Assembly (NCBI RefSeq): GCF_000472505.1 | Contig: NZ_AWZR01000001.1 | Location: 1 to 64,000 of the forward strand | Origin: Luteimonas sp. J29 | GTDB lineage: Bacteria > Pseudomonadota > Gammaproteobacteria > Xanthomonadales > Xanthomonadaceae | DNA: 64,000 nt | Reading direction: 5' to 3' | In this document: positions 1 to 6,780 of the stretch, one piece after another | Layout: each line of letters opens with the position of its first letter | How positions within the stretch are numbered: the stretch's first letter is position 1 | Notes under the pieces: model-generated | What the model saw: only the letters and a program-made list of their open reading frames with translations | What the model was told of the DNA's origin: nothing | Database searches by the model: none | Made by a program: the position numbers and the translations under genes

Positions 1-60
1 GCCTAACGCCTGAATTAAGCCGCGCCGCGAAGCGGCGTCGGCTTGAATGAATTGTTAGGT
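1..60 (-). repeat. attC: attC site, short class (cassette 11)
   Basis: Begins with core GCCTAAC and ends with GTTAGGT. The outer arms TTAAGCCG and CGGCTT flank a small central hairpin GCCGCGAAGCGGC. It lies directly after the stop codon (62-64) of the cassette ORF at 62-781, as expected for the 3' recombination site of a cassette read on the - strand. It is the last attC inside the window. Confidence 0.93.
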
Positions 61-61
61 G

Positions 62-781
62 CTAATCGAGATTCACAAATGAAAGATTTCTCTCCACAAT
101 GTTGCCGTTTGCATACATGGATATCAATCTCACGGATCCTGCCTTGACAGGGGTAACAGTGTGTTGCGTTGGTCCAAAGCTGAAGGTAATGCCGTTGTCA
201 GACTCCACATATGAGTTGTCACCGGCCATGTCTGAACCTTCAAGCAATTGCCGAGAAATCTCTTCGCCTGTAGCAGGTGAAATTACCAATGCAATCTTCT
301 TTCCAGGGAAAACTCTCATGTATAGCCTGTAAGGCTCAGTAGATGCATTGGGAGAATTGAGCGCGAATGGCTCTGATTGATACAGGCCGACTCGTACTTC
401 AATTTCCGAACTGCAGCTCTGGCAGAAGTTTCGCTCGGTTTTGCTCACCGACCAAATCTTCTCGCGGTTGTCATAACGAAAGCAGACATCGCTACCAGGA
501 AAGTCGTTGAAGCTGAAGTTGATGGTCTGAGTGATCAAACCGTCAACCATGAATGTTGCACTGTGTTGTTTCGCTGACTTGAGAACAGCAGCGGAGGCGA
601 ACGTACCTGGACGCAGAGCATCCAATTCGTATCCATTGTTGAACGACACGCCATGCATCTCCCCCACCTTGCTAGGCATGCCGCCGCTTATGCAGGCCAA
701 AGCCTCATCTCCCATGATCGGTCTCGACCCGTATGCCGAAAACGCGAGGAAACTCATAATTAACAGTGCGAATGTTCTCAT
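62..781 (-). CDS. Secreted hypothetical protein (integron cassette 11)
   Basis: 239 aa counted from the ATG at 781; a longer reading would start at a GTG inside the neighbouring attC, which is unlikely. The N-terminus (MRTFALLIMSFLAFSAYG) is a signal peptide, so the product is probably exported. The mature part contains a C-x-x-C (FCQSC) and two further cysteines that could form disulfides, and is rich in beta-type sequence in the C-terminal half. No family was recognised. The gene fills one complete cassette between attC sites at 1-60 and 785-896, with the ATG only a few bases from the cassette boundary. Base composition is less GC-rich than the chromosome. Confidence 0.8.
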   Translation of the reverse strand: MRTFALLIMSFLAFSAYGSRPIMGDEALACISGGMPSKVGEMHGVSFNNGYELDALRPGTFASAAVLKSAKQHSATFMVDGLITQTINFSFNDFPGSDVCFRYDNREKIWSVSKTERNFCQSCSSEIEVRVGLYQSEPFALNSPNASTEPYRLYMRVFPGKKIALVISPATGEEISRQLLEGSDMAGDNSYVESDNGITFSFGPTQHTVTPVKAGSVRLISMYANGNIVERNLSFVNLD

Positions 782-784
782 GGC

Positions 785-896
785 ACCTAACACCTAAGTT
801 AAGCCGAGACGCGTAGTGGAGCAAAGCACATGGCAAGCTTTTCCTGCCATGTGCTTTGCGTAACGAAGCGGCTTCGGCTTGAACGCATTGTTAGGC
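785..896 (-). repeat. attC: attC site, long class (cassette 10)
   Basis: 112 bp from ACCTAAC to GTTAGGC. Outer arms TTAAGCCG / CGGCTTGAA match the short attC sites. The centre carries an extra palindrome, ACATGGCA ... TGCCATGT. The stop codon of the upstream cassette ORF (TAA, 891-893) lies inside the terminal core site. Confidence 0.93.
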
Positions 897-1379
897 CGCG
901 ACTGCCCCGCTGCTGAGGCGCTCGCTCTTACGGCCTGGAAAGGAATCAAAGATCCGACGGTGGGCATGGTATGACCATTGATCTTGCCGAACATAATAAT
1001 CCGCAACCCAAGCCTGGAGGTTTTCAAGCATCTGGTCTTGAGCTGCTTTCGAGGCGTACTTGTGGGGCTCCCATGGACGCTTGCGATTGTGCTCCAAGCA
1101 CGTTTCAAGCCCGGGATTGAGGAAGACAAGCTCGGTGCAGTGGGCAGACGCGGCCAGCACTAGCTCTCCGTAGCAGCCCTCTACGACCCAGCTGGGGTGC
1201 TCGGATACAAACGCAGCCAACGAAGCCTCGATTGCGTGAGCAGGCCGCTGAACAGCAATCTTGCCCGGCTCCCAGACGATGGAGTCGAGGTCAAGATGAG
1301 CCAAGCCGTGTTCTGAAGCCAGTTGCTTCGCAAATGTGCTCTTCCCAGAACCGGAGTTGCCGAAGACGAGAACTTTCAT
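891..1379 (-). CDS. P-loop adenylate/shikimate kinase-like protein (cassette 10)
   Basis: 162 aa. Residues 7-15 (FGNSGSGKS) form a Walker A loop near the N-terminus, followed by an acidic D-x-D motif (HLDLDSI, about residues 28-34). This is the layout of the small topology-modulation/adenylate-kinase-like NTPases often found in cassettes. It probably binds ATP and phosphorylates an unknown small substrate; the substrate cannot be inferred. Only four bases separate the ATG from the cassette boundary, so there is essentially no room for an own ribosome-binding site, and the stop codon sits inside the attC core. Family assignment is good; function is open. Confidence 0.85.
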   Translation of the reverse strand: MKVLVFGNSGSGKSTFAKQLASEHGLAHLDLDSIVWEPGKIAVQRPAHAIEASLAAFVSEHPSWVVEGCYGELVLAASAHCTELVFLNPGLETCLEHNRKRPWEPHKYASKAAQDQMLENLQAWVADYYVRQDQWSYHAHRRIFDSFPGRKSERLSSGAVAA

Positions 1380-1383
1380 AGCT

Positions 1384-1495
1384 GCCTAACACCAGAGTTA
1401 AGCCGAGCAGCGTAGTGAAGCGAAACACATGGCAAGCTCTACCTGCCATGTGTTTTGCGTAACGAAGCGGATTCGGCTTGAACGACTTGTTAGGC
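1384..1495 (-). repeat. attC: attC site, long class (cassette 9)
   Basis: 112 bp from GCCTAAC to GTTAGGC with the same outer arms and the inner ACATGGCA ... TGCCATGT palindrome as the other long sites. Confidence 0.93.
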
Positions 1496-1628
1496 CGCCG
1501 CTGCCTGGCACTTGTGCCCGACCTGCGACAGCCCAACCCCTGGACCGAACAGTACAACAAGTCTTGCCGCGAACGCGGGCTGGCCCGCGTGGCCGGAGCC
1601 AGAAAGGTCGGCTCGCGCGGCCAAGAAC

Positions 1629-1911
1629 TCACACTGCGCCCCGCCCGATGGCCCTGAAGGTGCAGCTGTACGGAAGGAAAGCCCCAGAAAGCATTCCTTC
1701 GAACTCTTGAGGAGTCAGGTCTGGCCTGGCGGAGTTCACGTAGTACTCCGTTACCAAAAAGTTGGGATCAACAGGCGTGATGCCGGGGCAGGCCATCTTG
1801 AACCCTGGCCGTGTCGTCAAGCTCCGGATCGCAGATGAAGTCCGGGCGCTCCGGAGGTGCGCTTGCACACCCGGCCAAGCAGATCAGCATGGTGAGAAGA
1901 ACGAGCTTCAT
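1629..1911 (-). pseudogene. Small lipoprotein gene broken by a frameshift (cassette 9)
   Basis: From the ATG at 1911 the reading frame gives MKLVLLTMLICLAGC, a signal peptide with lipobox LAGC, then stops at 1768 after 47 codons. An overlapping - strand frame (to 1629) continues with plausible protein (FKMACPGITPVDPNFLVTEY ... PQEFEGMLSGAFLPYSC) in the same cassette. The two halves join naturally if one base is gained or lost near 1800-1830, giving a product of about 94 aa. This suggests a frameshift mutation or a sequencing error in a short lipoprotein gene. About 130 bases between the second stop and the attC have no convincing coding content. No family recognised. Confidence 0.6.
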
Positions 1912-1929
1912 GAGGTGCCTGAGAGTAAG

Positions 1930-2041
1930 GCCTAACACCTGAGTTAAGCCGACTTGCGTAGTGGAGCCAAAGTCATGGCAAGCTTTTTCTGCCATGGCTT
2001 TGGTGTAACGAAGCAAGTTCGGCTTGAACGAATTGTTAGAC
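1930..2041 (-). repeat. attC: attC site, long class (cassette 8)
   Basis: 112 bp from GCCTAAC to GTTAGAC. The inner palindrome is a variant, CATGGCA ... TGCCATG. The TAA stop of the 2036-2650 ORF lies inside the terminal core. Confidence 0.93.
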
Positions 2042-2650
2042 GCCAACTGCGCCATCTTTCTGCTCGTTTTGTTTGGCGAGCAGATGAAGGTGCTTGTTCA
2101 TGGCGCGAAGCTCGTCCCGTATCTCTTGCACCGTGGTTTTGTTTGGGCCTTTAAGTGCATCGACGATTGCTTGGCTTGCACTCGTTCGGGTCGGCATACG
2201 TCCCAGATGGGATATGCCGAGCATGACCGCCTCTTCCGCTCTTCGAAGAACACCTAGAGGATCTCGATACTTGTACGAGACTTTGATGTTGAGTCCCTTC
2301 CCGATACTGCTTTCTAGCCCAGAGTATTGCCCCCCATTAAAGGTGTATCGCTGCCCGGCCGACAACGCGGGGAACCCATCCTTTGAAATGAAGGATCCAC
2401 TTCCGTCGGGCTTCTCGATACCCCACCAGTCAATTGGAAGTGGTTCCGAGAACTTCACGTTGAGAGCGCTACCACCGCCAATGTTCTCAATCACAAGGTC
2501 GATGAGGGAAGGAACGTCAGGATTTGGCTGGTAGTAGACCAAAAGCTGAGGTTGTGAGCCCCGATGAACAGCGAGATAGGCAACCCAGACCGCGAGAAGA
2601 GTCGCAAGAGGGCTGACCACATAAGCGATGATCTGAGCTAGCAGAGACAT
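2036..2650 (-). CDS. Membrane-anchored hypothetical protein (cassette 8)
   Basis: 204 aa. One N-terminal membrane segment (about residues 5-29, IIAYVVSPLATLLAVWVAYL) is followed by a soluble domain with beta-type character (QPQLLVYYQPNPDVPSLIDL, then a GGGSALNVKF stretch). The C-terminal 50 residues (QEIRDELRAMNKHLHLLAKQ) are probably helical and may form a coiled coil. Orientation suggests a single-pass protein with most of its mass on one side of the inner membrane. No family recognised. The stop codon lies in the attC core at 2035-2041, and the next cassette's attC begins at 2677, only 26 bases upstream of the ATG. Confidence 0.8.
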   Translation of the reverse strand: MSLLAQIIAYVVSPLATLLAVWVAYLAVHRGSQPQLLVYYQPNPDVPSLIDLVIENIGGGSALNVKFSEPLPIDWWGIEKPDGSGSFISKDGFPALSAGQRYTFNGGQYSGLESSIGKGLNIKVSYKYRDPLGVLRRAEEAVMLGISHLGRMPTRTSASQAIVDALKGPNKTTVQEIRDELRAMNKHLHLLAKQNEQKDGAVGV

Positions 2651-2676
2651 GGAAGCCCTCCGTAGTGTCTATTGGC

Positions 2677-2788
2677 GTCTAACGCCTAAGTTAAGCCGCG
2701 CCGCAGCGGGGCGTGAAGCACATGGCAAGCTCTACCTGCCATGTGGTTTGCGCCCCGATGCGGTGTCGGCTTGAACGCATTGTTAGGC
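2677..2788 (-). repeat. attC: attC site, long class (cassette 7)
   Basis: 112 bp from GTCTAAC to GTTAGGC, with inner palindrome GCACATGGCA ... TGCCATGTGG. It follows the first copy of a duplicated cassette ORF (2783-3058), whose TAA stop is in the core site. Confidence 0.93.
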
Positions 2789-3058
2789 CGCGCGCCGCCG
2801 ATCCCGCCAAGCGCCCACGACCCACCCGACAGCAGCGCCACCGATCCCGCCCCAGAGGCCGCCCACAGTGAAGCGCTCACCAGTGAAGAACGCTGCAGCC
2901 GCGCCAATGGCAAAGCCCACCAAGACAAATCCCGCAATGAAACGCCTAACCGCAAGACTTCGATTCTCGGCCTCTCGCTTGCGGCGCAACTCAGCCTGAG
3001 CATTCAGATCAGGCTCCAGAATAGTCTTCGCGATTGCTTCGGCTTGTTGCTTTTCCAT
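2783..3058 (-). CDS. Small two-helix membrane protein, copy A (cassette 7)
   Basis: 91 aa. A charged N-terminal helix (about residues 1-40, rich in K, R, E) leads into two hydrophobic segments (about 40-59 and 66-83, the second glycine-rich: GGLWGGIGGAAVGWVVGA) and an arginine-rich tail. It is probably an inner-membrane hairpin with both ends in the cytoplasm. It differs from copy B (3187-3462) at only four residues (12, 32, 55 and 59), so the two cassettes derive from a recent duplication. No family or function recognised. Confidence 0.78.
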   Translation of the reverse strand: MEKQQAEAIAKTILEPDLNAQAELRRKREAENRSLAVRRFIAGFVLVGFAIGAAAAFFTGERFTVGGLWGGIGGAAVGWVVGAWRDRRRAA

Positions 3059-3080
3059 GTGCCGAGACTCCTGATTAGCG

Positions 3081-3192
3081 GCCTAACACCTAAGTTAAGC
3101 CGAGGCGCGTAGTGGAGCGAAACACATGGCAAGCTCTACCTGCCATGTGTTTTGCGTAACGAAGCGGATTCGGCTTGAACGCATTGTTAGGC
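3081..3192 (-). repeat. attC: attC site, long class (cassette 6)
   Basis: 112 bp from GCCTAAC to GTTAGGC. It separates the two duplicated cassettes. It is not identical to the attC at 2677-2788: its central segment matches the attC at 1384-1495 more closely, so the duplicated ORFs carry different central attC sequences. Confidence 0.93.
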
Positions 3193-3462
3193 CGCGCGCC
3201 GCCGATCCCGCCAAGCGCCCACGACCCACCCCACAGCAGCGCCACCGATCCCGCCCCAGAGGCCGCCAACAGTGAAGCGCTCGCCAGCGAAGAACGCTGT
3301 AGCCGCACCAATGGCAAAGCCCACCAGGACAAATCCCGCAATGAAGCGCCTGACCGCAAGACTTCGATCCTCGGCCTCTCGCTTGCGGCGCAACTCAGCC
3401 TGAGCATTCAGATCAGGCTCAAGAATGACCTTCGCGATTGCTTCGGCTTGTTGCTTTTCCAT
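3187..3462 (-). CDS. Small two-helix membrane protein, copy B (cassette 6)
   Basis: 91 aa, 87 of them identical to copy A (2783-3058). It has the same charged N-terminus, two hydrophobic segments and RDRRRAA tail. The bases before the ATG are also almost the same in both copies (GTGCCGAGACTCCTGATTAG), so the duplication covered the whole cassette body. Two of the four substitutions fall in or near the first membrane segment. The TAA stop is inside the attC core at 3186-3192. Function unknown. Confidence 0.78.
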   Translation of the reverse strand: MEKQQAEAIAKVILEPDLNAQAELRRKREAEDRSLAVRRFIAGFVLVGFAIGAATAFFAGERFTVGGLWGGIGGAAVGWVVGAWRDRRRAA

Positions 3463-3484
3463 GTGCCGAGACTCCTGATTAGCG

Positions 3485-3596
3485 GGCTAACACCAGAGTT
3501 AAGCCGCGCAGCGTAGGGGCGTGAAGCACATGGCAAGCTTTACCTGCCATGTGGTTTGCGCCCCGAAGCGGAGTCGGCTTGAACGAATTGTTAGAG
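3485..3596 (-). repeat. attC: attC site, long class (cassette 5)
   Basis: 112 bp from GGCTAAC, a variant first core, to GTTAGAG. It has the inner GCACATGGCA ... TGCCATGTGG palindrome. Confidence 0.9.
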
Positions 3597-3600
3597 CGCA

Positions 3601-4104
3601 CTACAGCGGATACTTTTCGCGCAGCTTGCCAAGCTCTGTGGCTAAGTCAATGCAAGTTCGACGCGCAGCGTCCAGCTCCTCAGTTGAAATTACGTGCTCC
3701 TTCCTTGGCTCTACGAACGGTGGTGTCGATATGGCTATTGCGTGGCGCCCGAAAGATTCGATTCCCCACCGAGAGTGCATGATCAAGTTACGAAGCTCCC
3801 TAGTGGCGTGAGCTTTGCTGGTCCATGTGCGGTACTTGCGATAGGCATCCGACGTGCTGCCGTAGCGCGACTTGGCTTGTGCATCAGTCCTGTTTATCAG
3901 CTCGGCGACGCTGAAGTCCTCCGCGCGGTTTCCGTAGCTATCAAGGCTGGCGCCGTCATTGTGCCAAGCGACACAGTAGTGGAGTGCTGAGCTGAGCCTG
4001 GCGTAAGCAAGGACAAGTCGCCCAATCGCGGATGCCACGTTCTCTTCGGTAGCATCGCGTCTAGCGAACGTCTCTGCGAGTGTCATGGAGCCGAGATCTT
4101 CCAT
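3601..4104 (-). CDS. Hypothetical protein with a HEPN-type R-N-x3-H motif (cassette 5)
   Basis: 167 aa, predicted mainly helical from its composition, with no signal peptide or membrane segment. Around residues 106-115 it reads RELRNLIMHSRW. R-N-L-I-M-H is an exact match to the R-phi-x3-H signature of HEPN nucleases, where Arg and His form the RNase centre and Asn after Arg is common. HEPN proteins are frequent toxins in toxin-antitoxin and phage-defence systems. Here no partner nucleotidyltransferase is in the same cassette. The motif is short and could be fortuitous, so the RNase call is inference; the gene itself is well supported by its position in a complete cassette. Confidence 0.72.
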   Translation of the reverse strand: MEDLGSMTLAETFARRDATEENVASAIGRLVLAYARLSSALHYCVAWHNDGASLDSYGNRAEDFSVAELINRTDAQAKSRYGSTSDAYRKYRTWTSKAHATRELRNLIMHSRWGIESFGRHAIAISTPPFVEPRKEHVISTEELDAARRTCIDLATELGKLREKYPL

Positions 4105-4109
4105 GTGCG

Positions 4110-4169
4110 GTCTAACGCCTGAATTAAGCCGACCCGCGAAGCGGGTTCGGCTTGAATGAATTGTTAGGG
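4110..4169 (-). repeat. attC: attC site, short class (cassette 4)
   Basis: 60 bp from GTCTAAC to GTTAGGG, with arms TTAAGCCGACCCGC / GCGGGTTCGGCTT around a three-base loop. Confidence 0.92.
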
Positions 4170-4170
4170 G

Positions 4171-4623
4171 CTATGCGACTGGCAGATCAAGCTTGACGCC
4201 AAAGTGCCCCTGATCTGTCCGAGATCGACGCCACCCACCTACTACCATTGCATCACACCTACAAAGGATCCGCTCGTGCCCGAGCCGCTTGAGTTGCTGG
4301 CGATACGAGCGAGCATCCTTGCGAGACAAGTAGCCAACCGTTCGGCCATCAATGTCTACGCGGACCGCCAGATTGTCGTGCGGATTCGAATCCTCAAGGT
4401 GCAGAACGGCCTCAGTCATGTGCTCAGCACTGTCCTCGGTGCGGCCACCACAGATCGCCTCAAGTGCATCTTGGTACTTGGACTCACCAACAATGTCGAA
4501 CTCGTATGTGCCGGGACCTGGCAAGTGGCCTTGCACGGATGGTCCGCCACGTTGAACAGATCGCTTGCGCCAGAAGAAGTAGGCGAGCGCTGCTATAGCC
4601 AAGAATACGAGAATGCTGGACAT
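4171..4623 (-). CDS. Membrane-anchored HIRAN-like domain protein (cassette 4)
   Basis: 150 aa from the ATG at 4623; a four-codon upstream extension would begin with a GTG inside the attC core and is rejected. An N-terminal membrane segment (MSSILVFLAIAALAYFFW) is followed by basic residues, placing the rest in the cytoplasm. The remainder (about residues 40-148) resembles a HIRAN domain: FDIVGESKYQDAL, then DNLAVRVDIDGRTVGYLSRK and a final GVKLDL strand. HIRAN domains bind DNA ends or damaged DNA and usually sit in helicases or nucleases. A stand-alone, membrane-tethered copy is unusual. Domain call moderately sure; role unknown. Confidence 0.72.
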   Translation of the reverse strand: MSSILVFLAIAALAYFFWRKRSVQRGGPSVQGHLPGPGTYEFDIVGESKYQDALEAICGGRTEDSAEHMTEAVLHLEDSNPHDNLAVRVDIDGRTVGYLSRKDARSYRQQLKRLGHERILCRCDAMVVGGWRRSRTDQGHFGVKLDLPVA

Positions 4624-4626
4624 AGC

Positions 4627-4738
4627 CCATAACACCTAAGTTAAGCCGCGCCGCAGCGGGGCGTGAAGCACATGGCAAGCTCTTCCTGCCATGTGGTTTG
4701 CGCCCCGATGCGGTGTCGGCTTGAACGCATTGTTAGGC
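4627..4738 (-). repeat. attC: attC site, long class with degenerate first core (cassette 3)
   Basis: 112 bp. The first core is CCATAAC rather than RYYYAAC; the last is GTTAGGC. Arms and inner palindrome match the other long sites. Confidence 0.88.
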
Positions 4739-4745
4739 ACCACCT

Positions 4746-5285
4746 TCACTTCAGTGGAGCCGGCGGCGCTGGAACGGGATGGACATCGAGTGGGCTAAGC
4801 AGAGCCTCACGTGGGAAGTCAGCGGGCACCGGCTCGCCGTTGATGATGCTTTTAACAATATCTACTGCAGGAGACCGCCTGGTTCTTTCATGGTAGAAAT
4901 CGCGTGAAAGATCCAGGATCGCCTGATCCATGCCCCAGAGTTGAAGAAGCGGCCCGGTTTGAGAAGTAGCTGCGAGATAGGTCTGACCAACGCTCATCCG
5001 GGTCGCGCCGCAACTGCGGAATCTGTACTGGATCATCTTGAATGAGTCCGCGTCGCCTTTTAGGGGATCAATCACTTTTATGTGGCCGACCACATACTCA
5101 GTATAAGCAGTGTCCCCTAGCGCTTTGTGGATGTAGAACGCGCTAGTCAACTGAAAAGTGAAGATCGTCGGCGCAGAGGCGACGATCTCCCTAAAAGAAG
5201 CTTTGGGTGGATCTGCACAAGCTATCGCATCGGCGCCAGATGCGGCTGCTAGAACTATGACCAACAGAACTCGTCGAATCATCAT
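4746..5285 (-). CDS. Secreted hypothetical protein (cassette 3)
   Basis: 179 aa. The N-terminus (MMIRRVLLVIVLAAASGADA) is a signal peptide. The mature protein begins near a cysteine (IACADPP) and has a second one (FRSCGAT) that could pair with it. The order of CADPP, a short helix, an APTIFTFQLTSA strand, VGHIKVIDPLKG and VGQTYLAATS recalls small OB-fold proteins of the netrin/TIMP-like type, but this is a weak resemblance. Probably periplasmic. It occupies a full cassette between the attC sites at 4627-4738 and 5291-5350. Confidence 0.76.
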   Translation of the reverse strand: MMIRRVLLVIVLAAASGADAIACADPPKASFREIVASAPTIFTFQLTSAFYIHKALGDTAYTEYVVGHIKVIDPLKGDADSFKMIQYRFRSCGATRMSVGQTYLAATSQTGPLLQLWGMDQAILDLSRDFYHERTRRSPAVDIVKSIINGEPVPADFPREALLSPLDVHPVPAPPAPLK

Positions 5286-5290
5286 GTGGT

Positions 5291-5350
5291 GCCTAACACC
5301 TGAGTTAAGCCGCGCCGCGAAGCGGCGTCGGCTTGAACGAACTGTTAGAC
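5291..5350 (-). repeat. attC: attC site, short class (cassette 2)
   Basis: 60 bp from GCCTAAC to GTTAGAC with central hairpin GCCGCGAAGCGGC. The TAA stop of the 5345-6475 ORF lies within the last core. Confidence 0.92.
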
Positions 5351-6475
5351 CAAGGGCGCATGAACTACCTCGCGTTCGGCAAACTCGCTGGCGATCAGAT
5401 AGAGGAACTGCTGAGGGAGGTTCAAAATTACTTCCTCCAAGTGGCTCCCGTACTTTGAGTCGAGGATGGATTGAAACAGGTTCGGCCTGTAGCGCGTCAC
5501 CGAGCCGAGATAAAAGAACACAAGGTAGATAGACATGACTTGCGCAAGCATGTCGCTACGTTCGGACGGCGGACACAGATAGAGGTAGTTCTTGCGGAAG
5601 GGCGGGATTGTCATGACGCTGAACCAAAGGAATGGCTTTAGCACCTTGACGATGTCCGCGATCTTGTCACTCGGGCGGCCCGTGTACTTAACAGCCTTCT
5701 TTTGCTCTAAGCGGATCAGCGTGCGGTCGCCAATCGTTTCGCTTGGCGAAACCTCTCGAAAGAGCGTGCTGAGCCCAGACTCCTGAAGCAAACGTTTGCG
5801 GGTGATCCCAAAGCGTGTCAAATCGTCTGAAAAGATGCCGAGCTCTGCCCAAACCTCCTTTGTTGAGTCATTGAACCGGAACTCTACTCGATGCACTTCA
5901 ACAAACCGCTCACTAGCGCCCGTTGCAGCGCACCAGACGCGATGCCCGGGAACCAATTGTGGCATGACGTTTCTGAGCGTGTAATTGCGATTTTTCGGAT
6001 CGGTCTTACCGGTAATTATCTGCTTGAGATCGTTGAATAGGCGCGGATTGGATCCGCGCCAGTTAACCGTAACGATAGAGTCGTGAAACTCCCTGCCCCC
6101 TGTAGGCGTGGATTCGGTCAAGCCGTGGTACGCCGGGCCGTAAGTGCTCTGCGTTCCTCGAACTAGGGCGAGTGCCTTAACAAGGTTTAGAAAGGAATAG
6201 TAGAAAAGGAGTGGCTTCGTGGGTGAGAGGTGCGAGCTAGACGAGATTTCGTAGAAGTTCTGCGCTTGCTCAAGAAATGCTCTCGCCTCATCCCGTGCGC
6301 TGGCAGTAAGGCCATCTTCAATCACTTGCTTCATGACGCCCCATGGGCTCGTGGCAAAGATCCTCGATTGCAGCCCGAACCGGCGCGTTGTCCGTTTGAC
6401 GGGGTACACGGAGAACGGGATCGGTCGACCCTTTACCTTGAGCGGCTTGCCGCTTCTTGCTGCAGGCACCGGCAT
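5345..6475 (-). CDS. YaaC-like protein (cassette 2)
   Basis: 376 aa, the largest cassette product here. It resembles the YaaC-like family: FLEQAQNFYEISSSSH then KPLLFYYSFLNLVKALAL (about residues 85-104), YHGLTE, a central variable part, and near the C-terminus a helical segment with SIYLVFFYLGSVTRYRPNLF. That pattern of a conserved N-terminal helical pair plus a C-terminal LGS-RYRP motif is typical for YaaC homologues, whose biochemical role is not established. No signal peptide; probably cytoplasmic. Single-gene cassette, stop codon in the attC core. Confidence 0.75.
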   Translation of the reverse strand: MPVPAARSGKPLKVKGRPIPFSVYPVKRTTRRFGLQSRIFATSPWGVMKQVIEDGLTASARDEARAFLEQAQNFYEISSSSHLSPTKPLLFYYSFLNLVKALALVRGTQSTYGPAYHGLTESTPTGGREFHDSIVTVNWRGSNPRLFNDLKQIITGKTDPKNRNYTLRNVMPQLVPGHRVWCAATGASERFVEVHRVEFRFNDSTKEVWAELGIFSDDLTRFGITRKRLLQESGLSTLFREVSPSETIGDRTLIRLEQKKAVKYTGRPSDKIADIVKVLKPFLWFSVMTIPPFRKNYLYLCPPSERSDMLAQVMSIYLVFFYLGSVTRYRPNLFQSILDSKYGSHLEEVILNLPQQFLYLIASEFAEREVVHAPLV

Positions 6476-6488
6476 ACTTTCCCCCTTG

Positions 6489-6548
6489 GTCTAACACCTG
6501 AATTAAGCCGACCCGCGAAGCGGGTTCGGCTTGAATGAATTGTTAGAC
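6489..6548 (-). repeat. attC: attC site, short class (cassette 1)
   Basis: 60 bp from GTCTAAC to GTTAGAC. It is nearly identical to the short attC at 4110-4169 in its arms and central hairpin. Confidence 0.92.
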
Positions 6549-6552
6549 CGCA

Positions 6553-6780
6553 CTACGCCAACTTCTGGGCGTAGTTTTTGCGGACATACTTATTGATGTA
6601 TGCATTTAGCCCGTCTCCAATCTGCGCGAGGCGCTGCATCTCTGCGATGTGGTCTGCGCCAGCGCTTGCGTTGGTGTAGAGGTAGGACCCGCCACGCTCG
6701 AATTGAACGATGATGGAGCCATCTCCAATCTCATACGACTGAACGCCAGAGTCTCCGTTGATGTCCTTGTACAGCGGCAT
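6553..6780 (-). CDS. Small KTSC-like protein (first cassette next to attI)
   Basis: 75 aa. The layout, a short strand ending in [16 protein letters not shown] followed by helices with [16 protein letters not shown], fits the small KTSC-domain type (hydrophobic strand, G-x-Y-x-Y turn, then a helix ending near an R-x-x-Y). KTSC domains occur alone or in lysyl-tRNA-synthetase-linked and phage proteins; their function is not defined. As the cassette nearest attI it is the most recently inserted one under the usual integration model and the one most exposed to a cassette promoter. The ORF is short but bounded precisely by attI and attC. Confidence 0.72.
   Translation of the reverse strand: MPLYKDINGDSGVQSYEIGDGSIIVQFERGGSYLYTNASAGADHIAEMQRLAQIGDGLNAYINKYVRKNYAQKLA

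Noticed and set aside
1291..1632. 113-aa - strand ORF across an attC site
   Set aside because: It reads through the attC repeat (peptide FKPNPLRYAKHMAGRACHV) and into the neighbouring cassette. The same peptide appears at other attC sites; it is a repeat translation, not a gene.
2677..3596. CRISPR-like array suggested by regularly spaced palindromic repeats
   Set aside because: The repeats are 112-bp attC sites separated by ORFs of different size, with integrase core sites at each end. They are not short direct repeats with unique spacers.
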